A stretch of 64,000 nucleotides of DNA from Anoplopoma fimbria (Eukaryota; Chordata; Actinopteri; Perciformes; Anoplopomatidae), in contig NC_072449.1 in assembly GCF_027596085.1 (NCBI RefSeq), forward strand, positions 23,720,522 through 23,784,521, in the 5' to 3' direction. Under the pieces are notes generated by a model that searched no databases, was not told the DNA's origin, and saw only the letters and a list, made by a program, of their open reading frames with translations. This document shows positions 24,901 to 35,600 of this stretch, in pieces (positions within the stretch are counted from its first letter, which is position 1; each line of letters opens with the position of its first letter). Made by a program: the position numbers and the translations under genes.

Positions 24901-27900
24901 CCACAGTCAGGGTGGAAACTTACAGTAAGCTCACACTCACAACTGAGCGTGTCGGTGTTGTTGTATTTGTTCATTTGTGTTACCAGGAGGGGACATATTG
25001 TGTTGCACTCACCAGTCTGAGTTTTGTGATCGTGCATCATGACTCAGCATCTCAAAACACAATAACATTTTCTTGCTGATTTTTCATGCTGGCCGTTCCT
25101 TCCCACTCTGCTCCACATACACAGTGACAGACCATAAATCACACTGCACAATGCAATGCATTCGTGTGGGGATGCACTCTTTTCACTGACGTCGAGCATT
25201 TGGAACGCCACAATGCAGCAACACGCCAGTAAATAATTAATAACAGCAGTGTACAATTTGGTGACTACATTTCTTCTGTTCAAATTTTTTTTTTATCAAA
25301 AACTTTTACTCACGAACTGCCTTTATGTAAGTAAAATCATTTGGTTGAGTGGTGAAGCCAATTTCTCCAATCTTCCAACTTTCAACTTCCACAAAGTTCT
25401 AATACACTATGAAATGGAAATGTTTATGCAAAGAATCTTGAGTGACAAGGAACTAGAAATCCTGGATACTCACTTCAATTAGTCAACATTTTGTCCAACG
25501 TTTAGACTTTTTATGGGGTAAAAAGCAGCTACAATCTATATTCACAAACAAAGTTAACAACCTGCCAAATATTTTCCCTATGTGGTTGGTAGGGACCAAA
25601 ACAGACAAAATCAGTTTGTCAAGGGAACTTTCAACTGTGCAGATCATCTATTGCAGTCTGCACGATGTAAAGATCCATTAGCACCAGCCATGCCAGCCAG
25701 CTCATTTGTCCGTGATACATTCACACCCCGCTGAGAAACTGCAGTTTAGTTAATTTTCCAGCTGCAGTGGTTGAATCCACACTGAACTATAGGTGTCAAC
25801 AGATGAACATTTTAAAGCCAAAGTGCTTTAACTCACTTTAATCGCTCATACCCTTCCCCAACACCCTGGCTCACTTCTCTTACTCGTTAGGGATGGCTAG
25901 ATATTGTACGACACCACAACTTTTATGTATTTGATAATAGACTCTGATCTCTGCTGATTCCCTGCATTAAAGCCTGTGGTTCTCTCAGCTTCGGTTGGAC
26001 AGCAGCTGGGCCAGACATCTGCTCTCAGCTGCAGCCCGGCCAACAGATGGGACAGGTGATAAGCCTAAGTCAGCACTCTCCAAAAACCCGAGCAGCAGCC
26101 CCTTACGGCTTGTGTTTAGCTCATCCGGCCCCAGCTTCCTATTCAACAAAAACACCCTGAGCCTCAACTTGATATCTGACTTTTAGATTTGCTGGAAAAA
26201 ACATCAGACCTCGAGAAAGAATAACTCTTCTCGCCTTTCTTCCTGCTCCTTTAGCGAGGCCAAATGTGAGCATTAAAGCAGAGATGGTACAACGCGGAGG
26301 AAGTGAGTTCTGGGTGGTCTCGTGCATTTCATCCGGAGGGAGACCTGACACTGACATCGCCTTGGCTTTGAACAGCAACGAAGAGCTGCAGAGAGAGGAC
26401 AACACAGACTCAGACATGCAGACAAGCTCAGTCGTCCTCAGTGCAACAGTTTATGAGGGGCACAATGTCACCTGTGTGTTTGATCACCCCAAATTTACAC
26501 ATCAAGTGTCACGAGTCATAACACTGCCGTCTCTTTGTGAGTATTAGCAATGGTTCACCTTTAAAATAACTCTGCTGATGGTCATGGTGTAGAAGTTGCA
26601 GAAAACAGAGATGTGCTTTATTATTCTGCAGATTTTTCTGAAGTTCAGTTGTTACTGTACTCGGAGCTTGGAAGCAACAGTGATCACCTCCAAGGCACTG
26701 AAACCTTAGAGGTGCAGGAAGGAGAGAGAGACACCGTCATCAGCCTACAGGTGACTGGAAATGTGCCACATTACAACGTCACCTGCAAAAAGTAAGAACA
26801 ATTAAGTTTAGTAAAAAATCGACTTGAATAAATACAATCTGTAATTGTATTTATTCTTTTGTTTTCTTAATTTAGTGTCTTGTTTTCTTTTCCTCTTGCA
26901 AAAAGTTGAAAATATGGGGAAACACATTGACAGAAACAGTTAACATCAATAGTACTGACTGAAACAATACGTACCCTGTGGAGGATGTGGTAAGACGGTT
27001 GGTGGCACAAAACCACAAGTGATAGACGGCAGGAACCAGATGTAGACTTGTTTCCTGATTGAAATAACAGTCATATTTTGATAGTGGTTAAAAACATTAT
27101 AACGCAAACATGGATTCCTCTTTGTATTCCTGCTTGTGTTTCCCTCTAGAGATGACGGGCCCTTGCCTGACGGTGTGGAGCTGGTTGGCAGCAGCCTCTC
27201 AGTTCAGGGTCCAGCGGAGAACCATCATGCCGGACTGTATGAATGCTTCTTCTCCTATCACCATCTTAATGCGACGCTGAAGTTTAATGTCACGGTTAAA
27301 CCTAAAGTTATACAGCCTGGTAGGTGAAGCTCTCTGCATTTACCTCCTAAAAGACTTTCCCGGCTACATTTAGAATTTTCTACATTGTGTGAAACCGTCT
27401 CTCCTCTTAGTTCCACCAACAATTCGAGTCGATTTGCAGACCGAAGATGGACACGGGGTGATTGAGTGCTCAGCAGCTGATGCTGTTCCTGCAGCCAACA
27501 TGTCCTGGCTTCTACCAGAGGGTGTGTCTGGAGTCTCTTGGTTCAATTTCACTTCTCATAATGGAAGCCACTCTGTCAGGGGAGTTTTACTCCTCCCAGC
27601 CTGCTCGCCTTGGGAGCTCACTGCAGAGTGTGTGATAAATCACCCTGCGTTTGAGGAGCCAGAGAACAGAAGCATTACCCTCCCTCTTTGCGGTATGTTC
27701 TACAAATCAAGCGGTGGATAATTTTATCTGAGTAGCGGACGTTTTTGGCCGTACAAGCGTCATAGATTTTTATATTTTTCTCAAAAGAAACCCCTCGCTT
27801 CCTGTAGTTTTTTCATCTTCTCTTTCCCACGCAGCTCGCCCTAAAATCACCATCAACTCCAGCACTGAGTGGAGAGACGGTCACGAGTTCACAAAGGTGG

Positions 27901-30900
27901 ACTGCTCTGTGGACAGCGTTGCCCCTGCAGCAACCATAAGCTGGCATGTTGGAAACGGTGACAGCAGCATCAGTTATCTGTCTGAGACTGAAGTCCAGGC
28001 CGATGGTTTGGTATCGGTCCGGAGCTCTGCGCATGTCCTGTCATCTCTGTATTCTGGTCAGAATTTGACCTGCACAGTGGAGCATCCAAGCCTGGAGGCA
28101 CCAGAGAAAAGGACAATACACATTCTTGTGCACAGTACGTTATTTCTTTCTTTGCAACATTTCTCTCTGTGACTCACACAAACTCACGCAGCTGCTTATC
28201 CTCTTCCTGTCACCCCTTGTTTTCTTTCTTCAGAAGCCCCTCTCCTGAGTGTGTCTCTGGTGAGGCAGCAGGATTCTCTTCTCTGGCTGGCAGTGTGTGA
28301 CTGCAGAGAGAAGGGGGTCGGGACTAACCTCGCCTGGGTCCTTCCCGAAAATGCCAAAGGCCAAACATCCCTGCACTCAGAGTACGAGGGGCGCGTCATT
28401 AAAGCCAGGCTGACTTACCAGTTTCCTCTGGCCCTTCATGAGGGACAGGACCTGACCTGTGTGTATCGTTTTGACCATGGAGCCACAGATCAAAAGACCA
28501 TTCATGTCCCCAGATACCGTGAGTTTAACAGAAACAATACTCAGACGAGCACCTGCACACTTCAGTTGCTCCAAATGCAGTAATTCGCATTAATGCATTC
28601 AGCGATCCAAAGATACGAGATTCAGCTTCAACTGATTTTTCTGCAGATATATCCTCTGTGAGAGTCTTAAACCACACGACTCCTCTGCAAAGCCGCTACG
28701 GTGGTGAAACCATCACACACAGACTAGCTCTCCAAGAATATCAGCACAACCAGAGAGTACTGCTCCGAGTCGAAGGCAACGTGCCAGAGTACAACCTCAT
28801 CTGTAAAAGGTGATGTATCCTCCGTTATCTACCACCTAATGAGGATGCACCTGTACAGCACAAGTTAAATGGTCGCCCAATTTAAAGGAGCTATTACACC
28901 CAGAGTTAACAATTATCAGCCTGGAAATGTTAAGTTGATTGTTTGCACAACATGGATATCATCCAGCTAACTTTGACATTAAAGTATGAGTTTAGAGAGA
29001 TTCTATAATCCAATGAACTCATCGTGGGCACTGTAGTTTATTTTAGGTCAACTCCACACATACATCCTGCTGTAAATACTCACTAGAGCACCAAATGTGT
29101 GTAAATCCACAGCTGAAGATAGCCACCAACTAATGTGCAAGGACTCCTATTATGTATTTGAGTACTTTTTGCGAAAAACTACAGTGCCCAGCTGAGAGAG
29201 GAAATGACTGAGCCTCTTAACAAACAAATTAAACTTCATATTTTGGTGCAATCTTGAACATTTATGTCTCGAGTGTAGGAACAGGTGAGGTGTGAACAGA
29301 GTAGAAAGTCAGAAACATTTGAGAGATGGACTAACACATTGTTGGTTTCTGTTTATTTGAGTGACTTGTTCACAATAAGAAAAATGTATAAAAATACTCC
29401 TTCAGAGACAAATTCAGTTAAAAGTCATTCGTGTTTCAGGAGTGATGGCTCATTTGTCCAAATGGACGGAGATGCAATGGTCTTCCAATCAGAACTCACA
29501 GAGCAGGATGAAGGCCTGTACAGCTGCCGGGCGTCCTTCTATCACCACACAGCCACAGTCAACATTCAAGTGGAGGTCACGAGTGAGAACAAGCTGTTCG
29601 GTGAGTATGGACCACATTGTTTTTTTCATCTACAATCAGAGTGGAATGTTTACTCAAGACATTCTGATCATATCAACATGCTGAGATATGTTTACAGTGT
29701 GGAGTTTGCTGGGACTTCTTTTTTATATTTGTGGCTTAGACAACTGTGTCCATCCATGTGTTTCAGCACTTGTTGCCATTATCTGCATTTCTTCGGCGTT
29801 GGTCATCCTACTCATCCTCATCATCATCCTCTGGGTTTGCTGGTGAGTTAAATGCCTGCACATGTAACCTTGGTTGCAACTCTACAGGTGATGTGTTGAC
29901 GGGCATGTGAGGGCAACGCTGGCAGTGTAATATGATACGAGACAAACAGGATGCGTGGATTGTTAACCCAACTCACCAAAAACCTCAGTATCATGCTGAT
30001 ATTCATAAACAGGAAGCAGTGTTGTCAGAAGCAGACAGGTGCCTCTGCCACCGCAGCCCTGTTTGCAGACAGGTAGAACATGGGAAATAAACAGATTTAT
30101 CGTCCAGTTTCCTGCTCTGGCTTTTAGCAGTGTTACTTCTGGCACTCTCTGCAGTAGACTGCTGTTCGTTGGCCTATTATCATCAATGCCACATTGCAAA
30201 AGCGAAGGTAAAAGGTTCAAAGTCCACGATTTCTAAAGTTATTAGGGTAATGAAATTCGTGCTGCCATTCACCATGAGAAAAAAATCCACAAATCCATCT
30301 CTTAATCTTACTGCAGTTGGAAAAAATTAGCGAGCCACTTGTCATTTACGACTGATGTGGGATATCTGTCACAATCCTAGAACTGTTTAATGGCTTCTGC
30401 CTGCAGAACTTTCCACATTTTTCACATTCACTGCCACATCTAACTTCTCTCAAGAATGTTTGTCTGGATCGGATCAGGCCTCGCTGTGACTAAAGCTGCA
30501 CCGCGCAGCACAACAGCAGTTCAGAAGCAGTATCAATAGGCCCGGCTCTCTGGTCAGAACATTTGGTCAAGGTGCCATTGGTTGACAGAGCCTCAGTCCC
30601 ATTATCCCCGGCTCCAGTGGGAGGTTCCCGTCAGGCTAATTTGGGAAGGTCAGTCACACAGCGTACAACAAGCGTACACAAGAAAACATGACTCCCCGGG
30701 AGAAAAGCTATTTTGGAAACCAGTGTCAACCCCCCTCACACCCTACCCCCCCAGTACCCGGGACACTTCTTGACGGCTGCATGTCTTCATTGCGTTGATG
30801 TCTCTGAGGTCATAATGTACAAAGTGAGATGCTTCTTCTGACATGAGAGATCAATTATGAGGACTCAGGTCACCGCTTGCCTTCTCCATTGATACTCCTG

Positions 30901-31394
30901 TAGCACAATGCATTCACACCTGCAACTTCCCCATTTGAACTGAACTCTGTGTGTCAGATTAAGTCACAGTGCCATCTAGTGGTGATGTTCAGCCCTACAA
31001 GAAAAAAACGAGATCATTCACATGATTCACACAATCTTTTTTTTGTTTTACAGCAAAGGAAATAGCAAGGCACAATATAAGGTAAGACAACATTTTGTTA
31101 ACATACAAGTTCATTTTTCTTTAGAAATCCAGTTTTTCTTTGTGAATCATTATTTTTATTATACAAATCTGAAATCAGTAGAGTCTCTCAACCCGTTTCC
31201 TTCTTTTCTCTTGCTCCTGCACTCTCCCTATATATATAATTCAGGAAAAGGAGTCTCTCTCGACTTTAACATCTCTGATGCAAGAGCCCGGGTCTCCTGA
31301 GGTGAACAAACCAGCAATGATGGAAAATAACAATAAGGACTACGCTCAGCTGGTCAGTTACTCCATAGTGATTGACATCAAGACTAACGTGTGA
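21966..31394 (+). CDS. Eight-Ig-domain type I receptor, nectin/PVR-like
   Basis: Exons: 21966-22032, 24070-24399, 24616-24924, 26255-26536, 26632-26791, 27150-27319, 27411-27692, 27835-28134, 28234-28518, 28647-28809, 29440-29600, 29767-29842, 31054-31081, 31245-31394. All junctions are GT-AG, phases agree, and 2763 nt give 920 aa. Exon 1 is a signal peptide (MGCSGLFILGLVL). A V-type domain (about 23-132) is followed by seven Ig-like domains; two of them (330-439 and 729-836) are each split over two exons. A membrane segment (about 837-860, ALVAIICISSALVILLILII) precedes a 60-residue tail. The tail has Y904 (KDYAQL) and Y910 in VSYSIV, an ITIM-like match, and ends T-N-V, a class I PDZ-ligand pattern. 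V-domain features (EGEYICEF) and C-type 'VTCVVVHP' repeats resemble nectin/PVR proteins (family knowledge); orthology and ligand are unknown. Adhesion or immune-inhibitory function is inference. Confidence 0.88.
22033..24069 (+). other. Intron 1 of the Ig receptor gene
   Basis: A 2.0-kb intron with a GTAAGT donor. It holds a short fragment of the 8230-8945 repeat family at about 23685-23750. The 78- and 80-codon frames inside lack splice and domain support. Confidence 0.8.
23685..23750. repeat. Fragment of the 8230-8945 repeat family
   Basis: 'AAACATCAGCATGTTAACAT' and 'GTGAGCGTGTTAGCATG' match the 'gctaacatgctaac' end of that family. Confidence 0.5.
24925..26254 (+). other. Intron 3 of the Ig receptor gene
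   Basis: A 1.3-kb intron (donor GTAAGC, acceptor CTTTAG). Nothing further recognised. Confidence 0.75.
29843..31053 (+). other. Intron 12 of the Ig receptor gene
   Basis: A 1.2-kb intron between the membrane exon and the 28-nt exon 13 (donor GTGAGT, acceptor TTTACAG). Short C-rich tract at about 30728-30752. No gene or clear repeat seen. Confidence 0.75.
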
Positions 31395-31658
31395 AGAAAA
31401 AAAGGCTTTGGATTCAAACATTCTGCTTTGCATTGTGCACAAACAAGATGTGAAGGCTTGCTGGAACTGTAGCATTTATTATTTTTGTGCAATTTCATAT
31501 GAGTTCAGGATTAGAAGTGAAATAATCCTTTGTATGGTCTGAAATGTGAATTATTAAGGTTTTTAATTTTGACTGATTGGCATTAATGATTTAAAAGCAT
31601 TATCTTTGCACTTCATCATACTTGAATTTTGATTTTTTTTTTAATGTACATTGTTGTC

Positions 31659-31664
31659 AATAAA
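31659..31664 (+). terminator. Candidate poly(A) signal of the Ig receptor gene
   Basis: AATAAA, 265 nt after the stop codon and before the inverted repeat at 32006; first canonical signal after the stop. Confidence 0.6.
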
Positions 31665-31962
31665 ATCGTCCAAATAAATTCTTATTTTATAATTTGCTGT
31701 TTTTATCAAGTTCCTACCACATGACTGAACTAAAACAAGCGCATATCCAGATATAGCAGAGATAACTTTGACTCCCCACCACCTGCCCTTGTGATATCTT
31801 TGGTCGACTAAATCAGTGAGGACCATCTGCTGTGACAACCGGAGTAAACTCTATAAATAAATTCTCATACAGTTCAGGAACCAGATGCAGACACACTCAT
31901 CCTCATCTCATCTGACCACATTGGGTTGCAGTGCTGTTACACCCTCTTGTGGCAAATGATCA

Positions 31963-31982
31963 CACACACACACACACACACA
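31963..31982. repeat. (CA)n microsatellite
   Basis: Ten CA units, just left of the long inverted repeat. Confidence 0.9.
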
Positions 31983-32005
31983 ACTGAGTGAATAAGTTTT
32001 AGTCA

Positions 32006-32173
32006 CAACCACTAATTCAATGGTCGCTATGAAATCAAAACTTTGTTTCCTTTTAAGTTTTTGCAAAGGTTCTCTTAGATTTATTATACACTTAATAAAT
32101 CTAAGAGAACCTTTGCAAAAACTTAAAAGGAAACAAAGTTTTGATTTCATAGCGACCATTGAATTAGTGGTTG
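32006..32173. repeat. Perfect 81-bp inverted repeat with 6-nt loop
   Basis: Positions 32006-32086 are the exact reverse complement of 32093-32173; the loop is TACACT (32087-32092). Pairing stops abruptly at both outer ends, and no target-site duplication is visible there. Transcription in either direction would give an almost fully paired 168-nt hairpin. The repeat lies between the convergent 3' ends of the Ig gene (+) and RRP8 (-). No coding content; the open frames through it are mirror copies. Origin could be a fold-back element, a recent inverted duplication, or an assembly or amplification artefact. Confidence 0.97.
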
Positions 32174-32263
32174 AGAGCAATACAAACGTGGCACTTAGAA
32201 AAAACAAAACACTCCAATCAGTTCTCCTGCTCTGTAGGTCATAAAGTCACAAGACAGATTCAT

Positions 32264-32269
32264 TTTATT
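32264..32269 (-). terminator. Candidate poly(A) signal of RRP8
   Basis: TTTATT on the plus strand (AATAAA on the minus strand), about 430 nt past the RRP8 stop codon. If used, the RRP8 transcript would end near 32245, short of the inverted repeat. Confidence 0.4.
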
Positions 32270-32697
32270 TTTTTAATGTATATTTAATTTTTCCCTTTCC
32301 AGAATTGTCAGTATTTTTCAACGGGACAAGCTTAACTTTAAAGTGTTTTCTTGTAAAAAATTACTAAAATGGTGGCCTGTATACAATATGGTGTATTGAT
32401 GTAGGTTTTCATTCCAACAAAAGAACACTCAGGGTTATTTTACTGATCAGCACATATCTATATTGATGTATTACATGAAAAACCATGTACAATTAATGTA
32501 GATAACTCAGCTCTGTTCAAATCTGTGAGTTACAGAGGCTTCAAAATGTAGCAATCAAATACGATACATTTAGATACAAATGTACAACTGCTGCTTTGAA
32601 AAACATTAGAACCAAGCTGAACAAACTTTCTGCTTCTGAAACGACAGTATCCCTGTATAACAAAACCATTGTTTGCATAAAGTCCTCCCACATTCAT

Positions 32698-35600
32698 TCA
32701 TCTTTTCTTGTAGACACAGGGCCTCAACTCGAGTCCAAATTTCTTTATATTTTCTGGAGCATCTCCCGTCTTCATTAATTCAAAGGAGTAGAAATGAGTG
32801 CTCTCTGTGTCCTATAGGAAGAAAAAAAAAGAATCAAAATACAAATCACATACATGCAGATGCCATTGTTTGGTTAAAATCTTCAGATTGAACAGTTTAA
32901 ATGATGTACATCTACCTTTTAATACAGTCTGTTTGTTGCCAACAATAAACCAGTTTACTGAATATATTTTCCTGCCCAGAGCACCACAACCTCGAACTAA
33001 AAATTATGAAAGATGCAGCTGCCAGCTACTTACTCCCTCTTTGAGCAAACTGCCTTTTTAAAAAGGAAAAAAAAAATCTGGATACCTGTCATGACAATAA
33101 ATACTACTGCCTATATTTCTGTTTATGATTAAACACCTGGAAACAAAAGTGTGAAATTAAGGTGTTTACATGCGAGACTGACCGTTTGCGTCATTTGGTT
33201 TCTCATAATTAGAGTATGAGCTTACCATTTTATTTAATCTATATATAGAACAAAAACTCCCGCACACTGGCTTCTTCACTTGCGTATAAATGTATTTTAG
33301 TCACGACGTTTCGGTGCGTAGACCTTCATCAGGTTATTTTTTTGATCTATATTGTCTACTTAAGGTATTCTCCTACGCACCTGTCGTCCTACTGGAGTGC
33401 AAAAGTTTTGCTCTTTTTATTTAATCTATATATAAAAAAATGTGAGAAAGTGGACAAATAAGGCTTTTGTCCGTCCCTGATGTCACCTCGTTTGTTGTCT
33501 CACCTTGGACACAATCTTGAAACCCAGACTTGCCAGTGCAGCGATAAAGTTCCGCACGTTCTCGAACCTGCTCGCCACCTCTGCTATCTTCAGGACACCC
33601 CTACAATGATTGTGCAAATCAGTTATCCAGACATGTAGTATACATACACAAAAAAAAAATGCTTTGCCTGAACTAAATCAGTGTGACATATTTTACCCCT
33701 TCTTTAACACACGGTTGGCCTCGACTAGAAAATCTGCCAGGTTGGTTCCCATGAGAGAAAGGCAGAACACAGCGATGTCCACAGAGCCGTCACGGAGCGG
33801 GACCTGCATAGGAGAGAATGAGTTTTATTTTCTAACAATCACAGACTCTAAGTGGATTGGCATGCAGAAAAACACAAACACACTCACGTCGGCCATGTCG
33901 CAGACTGTGACAAGTTCGCAGGCAGCTGCCAAGTCGAAGCTGTGCACTTTGTTCTTCACGCTGCGCGCTATCTTACAGTCACCACAACCAAAGTCTGCAA
34001 CCACCATAGAGGGAGGTCTGAAATAAATGGAACAATTGATGTTTTAACAATAATAGCATATACAATTTAAACTAGTGGCTCACCTTTAAATAAAACAACA
34101 CAGAACCAATGTAGATCTATAGTTAATAGGACCATAAACAGTTGATCTCCCAAAACTGCTGACATTAACAAAGCCGTCTTCCCACAGCAGCCAAATTAAG
34201 CATCAATTCAACACCCACAGTGCAGCATTATCGCCTACATTATTCTTCGCTGACACAACGTCTTCAGCAAAGTAATGGAAGGTATTTACTGTGTGCAGCA
34301 GATAAATGATGTAGATAATGGGAGTTTTGGACCCCCAACAAGAAATGTGAAGGATATTAAAATATTTTTACTGTTTTGGCTGCGCAGAGAGATGGCCTTG
34401 TTAATGTTTTATGAAAAGGCTGAACTAAAGAGGTGTGTCTGTACCAATGCATTTTATGATGCCGTATTGATCAATGCAAGGATCTAAATTTAGTAAACGT
34501 GGTGAACAAAATGAAACACCACACTTACTGTTCAAGATGTGTTAAATGGTGCAGATGTTGAGCTGAAATTATACAGAATCACCTTTCTTTGTAAAGTACT
34601 GTGAATTTTTTTATAAATGTATAATCCTTATAATTTTGTTGTGTTAAGTTGTCCAACATACTTCAATTGAAGTGAATTTTCAAGAAAGGGCTGAACTACG
34701 ATGTAAAATCACAATCGGATATACGTGTTTGCAAGGTGTGAAACAAAATAAGCTCAGCTCATAGGCCCACTTGCAATCTCTTTGTAGCTTCAAGCCGCAT
34801 CCTATGGTCGTCTTCAGCAAATGGAGCTGGCTCAAGTGTCCCCACGTGAGGAGTGTGAGACTTAAATTGAATTTGTTTAGTAGGAAATGGATCATACTTG
34901 TTATCCTGTGACCCAAATTCTACATTTTAGGACGCCTGAGCCAGCTTCAGTTGCTGAAGAAGGCTTCAAGGTGCAGTTGAAAGCAACAAAAAGCTAATAA
35001 AAGTACTTTTGATCTTAGGTTATTTTACTATTACACTGTTCTCAAAGGCCAAGAATGAATTTCAATGTGCAAATTACGAAACATTTGTGAACTGAAATGA
35101 AGAATTTCAACAAAAAACAAAATGCTGAATTACAGGCAAATTAATACATTGATTTGTAATATCTCACTTATGTCGGATGTAAGAGATGATGGCGTCCACT
35201 GGATTGGCGGGCCATCTCTGAACCTGCGCCGTGTATCCTCTGTGGTAGATCCCGAAGGACTGTGGGTCCTGGTTGAACATACGCTTTGCCTCGCCGCTGG
35301 ACGTGCTGTACAAAACTTCATTGATGTATCGGAAACGAGCCGATTCCAGTCGCTGCTCCATGCGGGACCTCAGGGAGGCAGAGCGGTCCGGTTTCACCTC
35401 TTCTTCTGGGACCGCAGGCTCGTCTTTTGTCTCTGCGGGACTCTCCTGTTGGACTGGTTCCTGTCTGTTGAGCAATTTCCTTAGCTTCTCTCTTTTGAAA
35501 AGCTGTTCTTTGCTCAGTTCAGGTTTCAGTCTTTTAATGGGTGACTGGTGCGGCTCCCCTGAGATCTCCACTTTAGGTCCATGCGCTTTTTGTTTTGGTC

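Noticed and set aside
32006..32173. The inverted repeat as a microRNA precursor
   Set aside because: Perfect 81-bp pairing is longer and more regular than a typical pre-miRNA, and no known miRNA seed was recognised.
32020..32244. Two near-identical open frames on opposite strands
   Set aside because: They are mirror readings of the perfect inverted repeat.
33610..34070. 138- and 72-codon plus-strand open frames
   Set aside because: Antisense to RRP8 exons 4 and 5; the minus strand encodes the SAM-binding motif.
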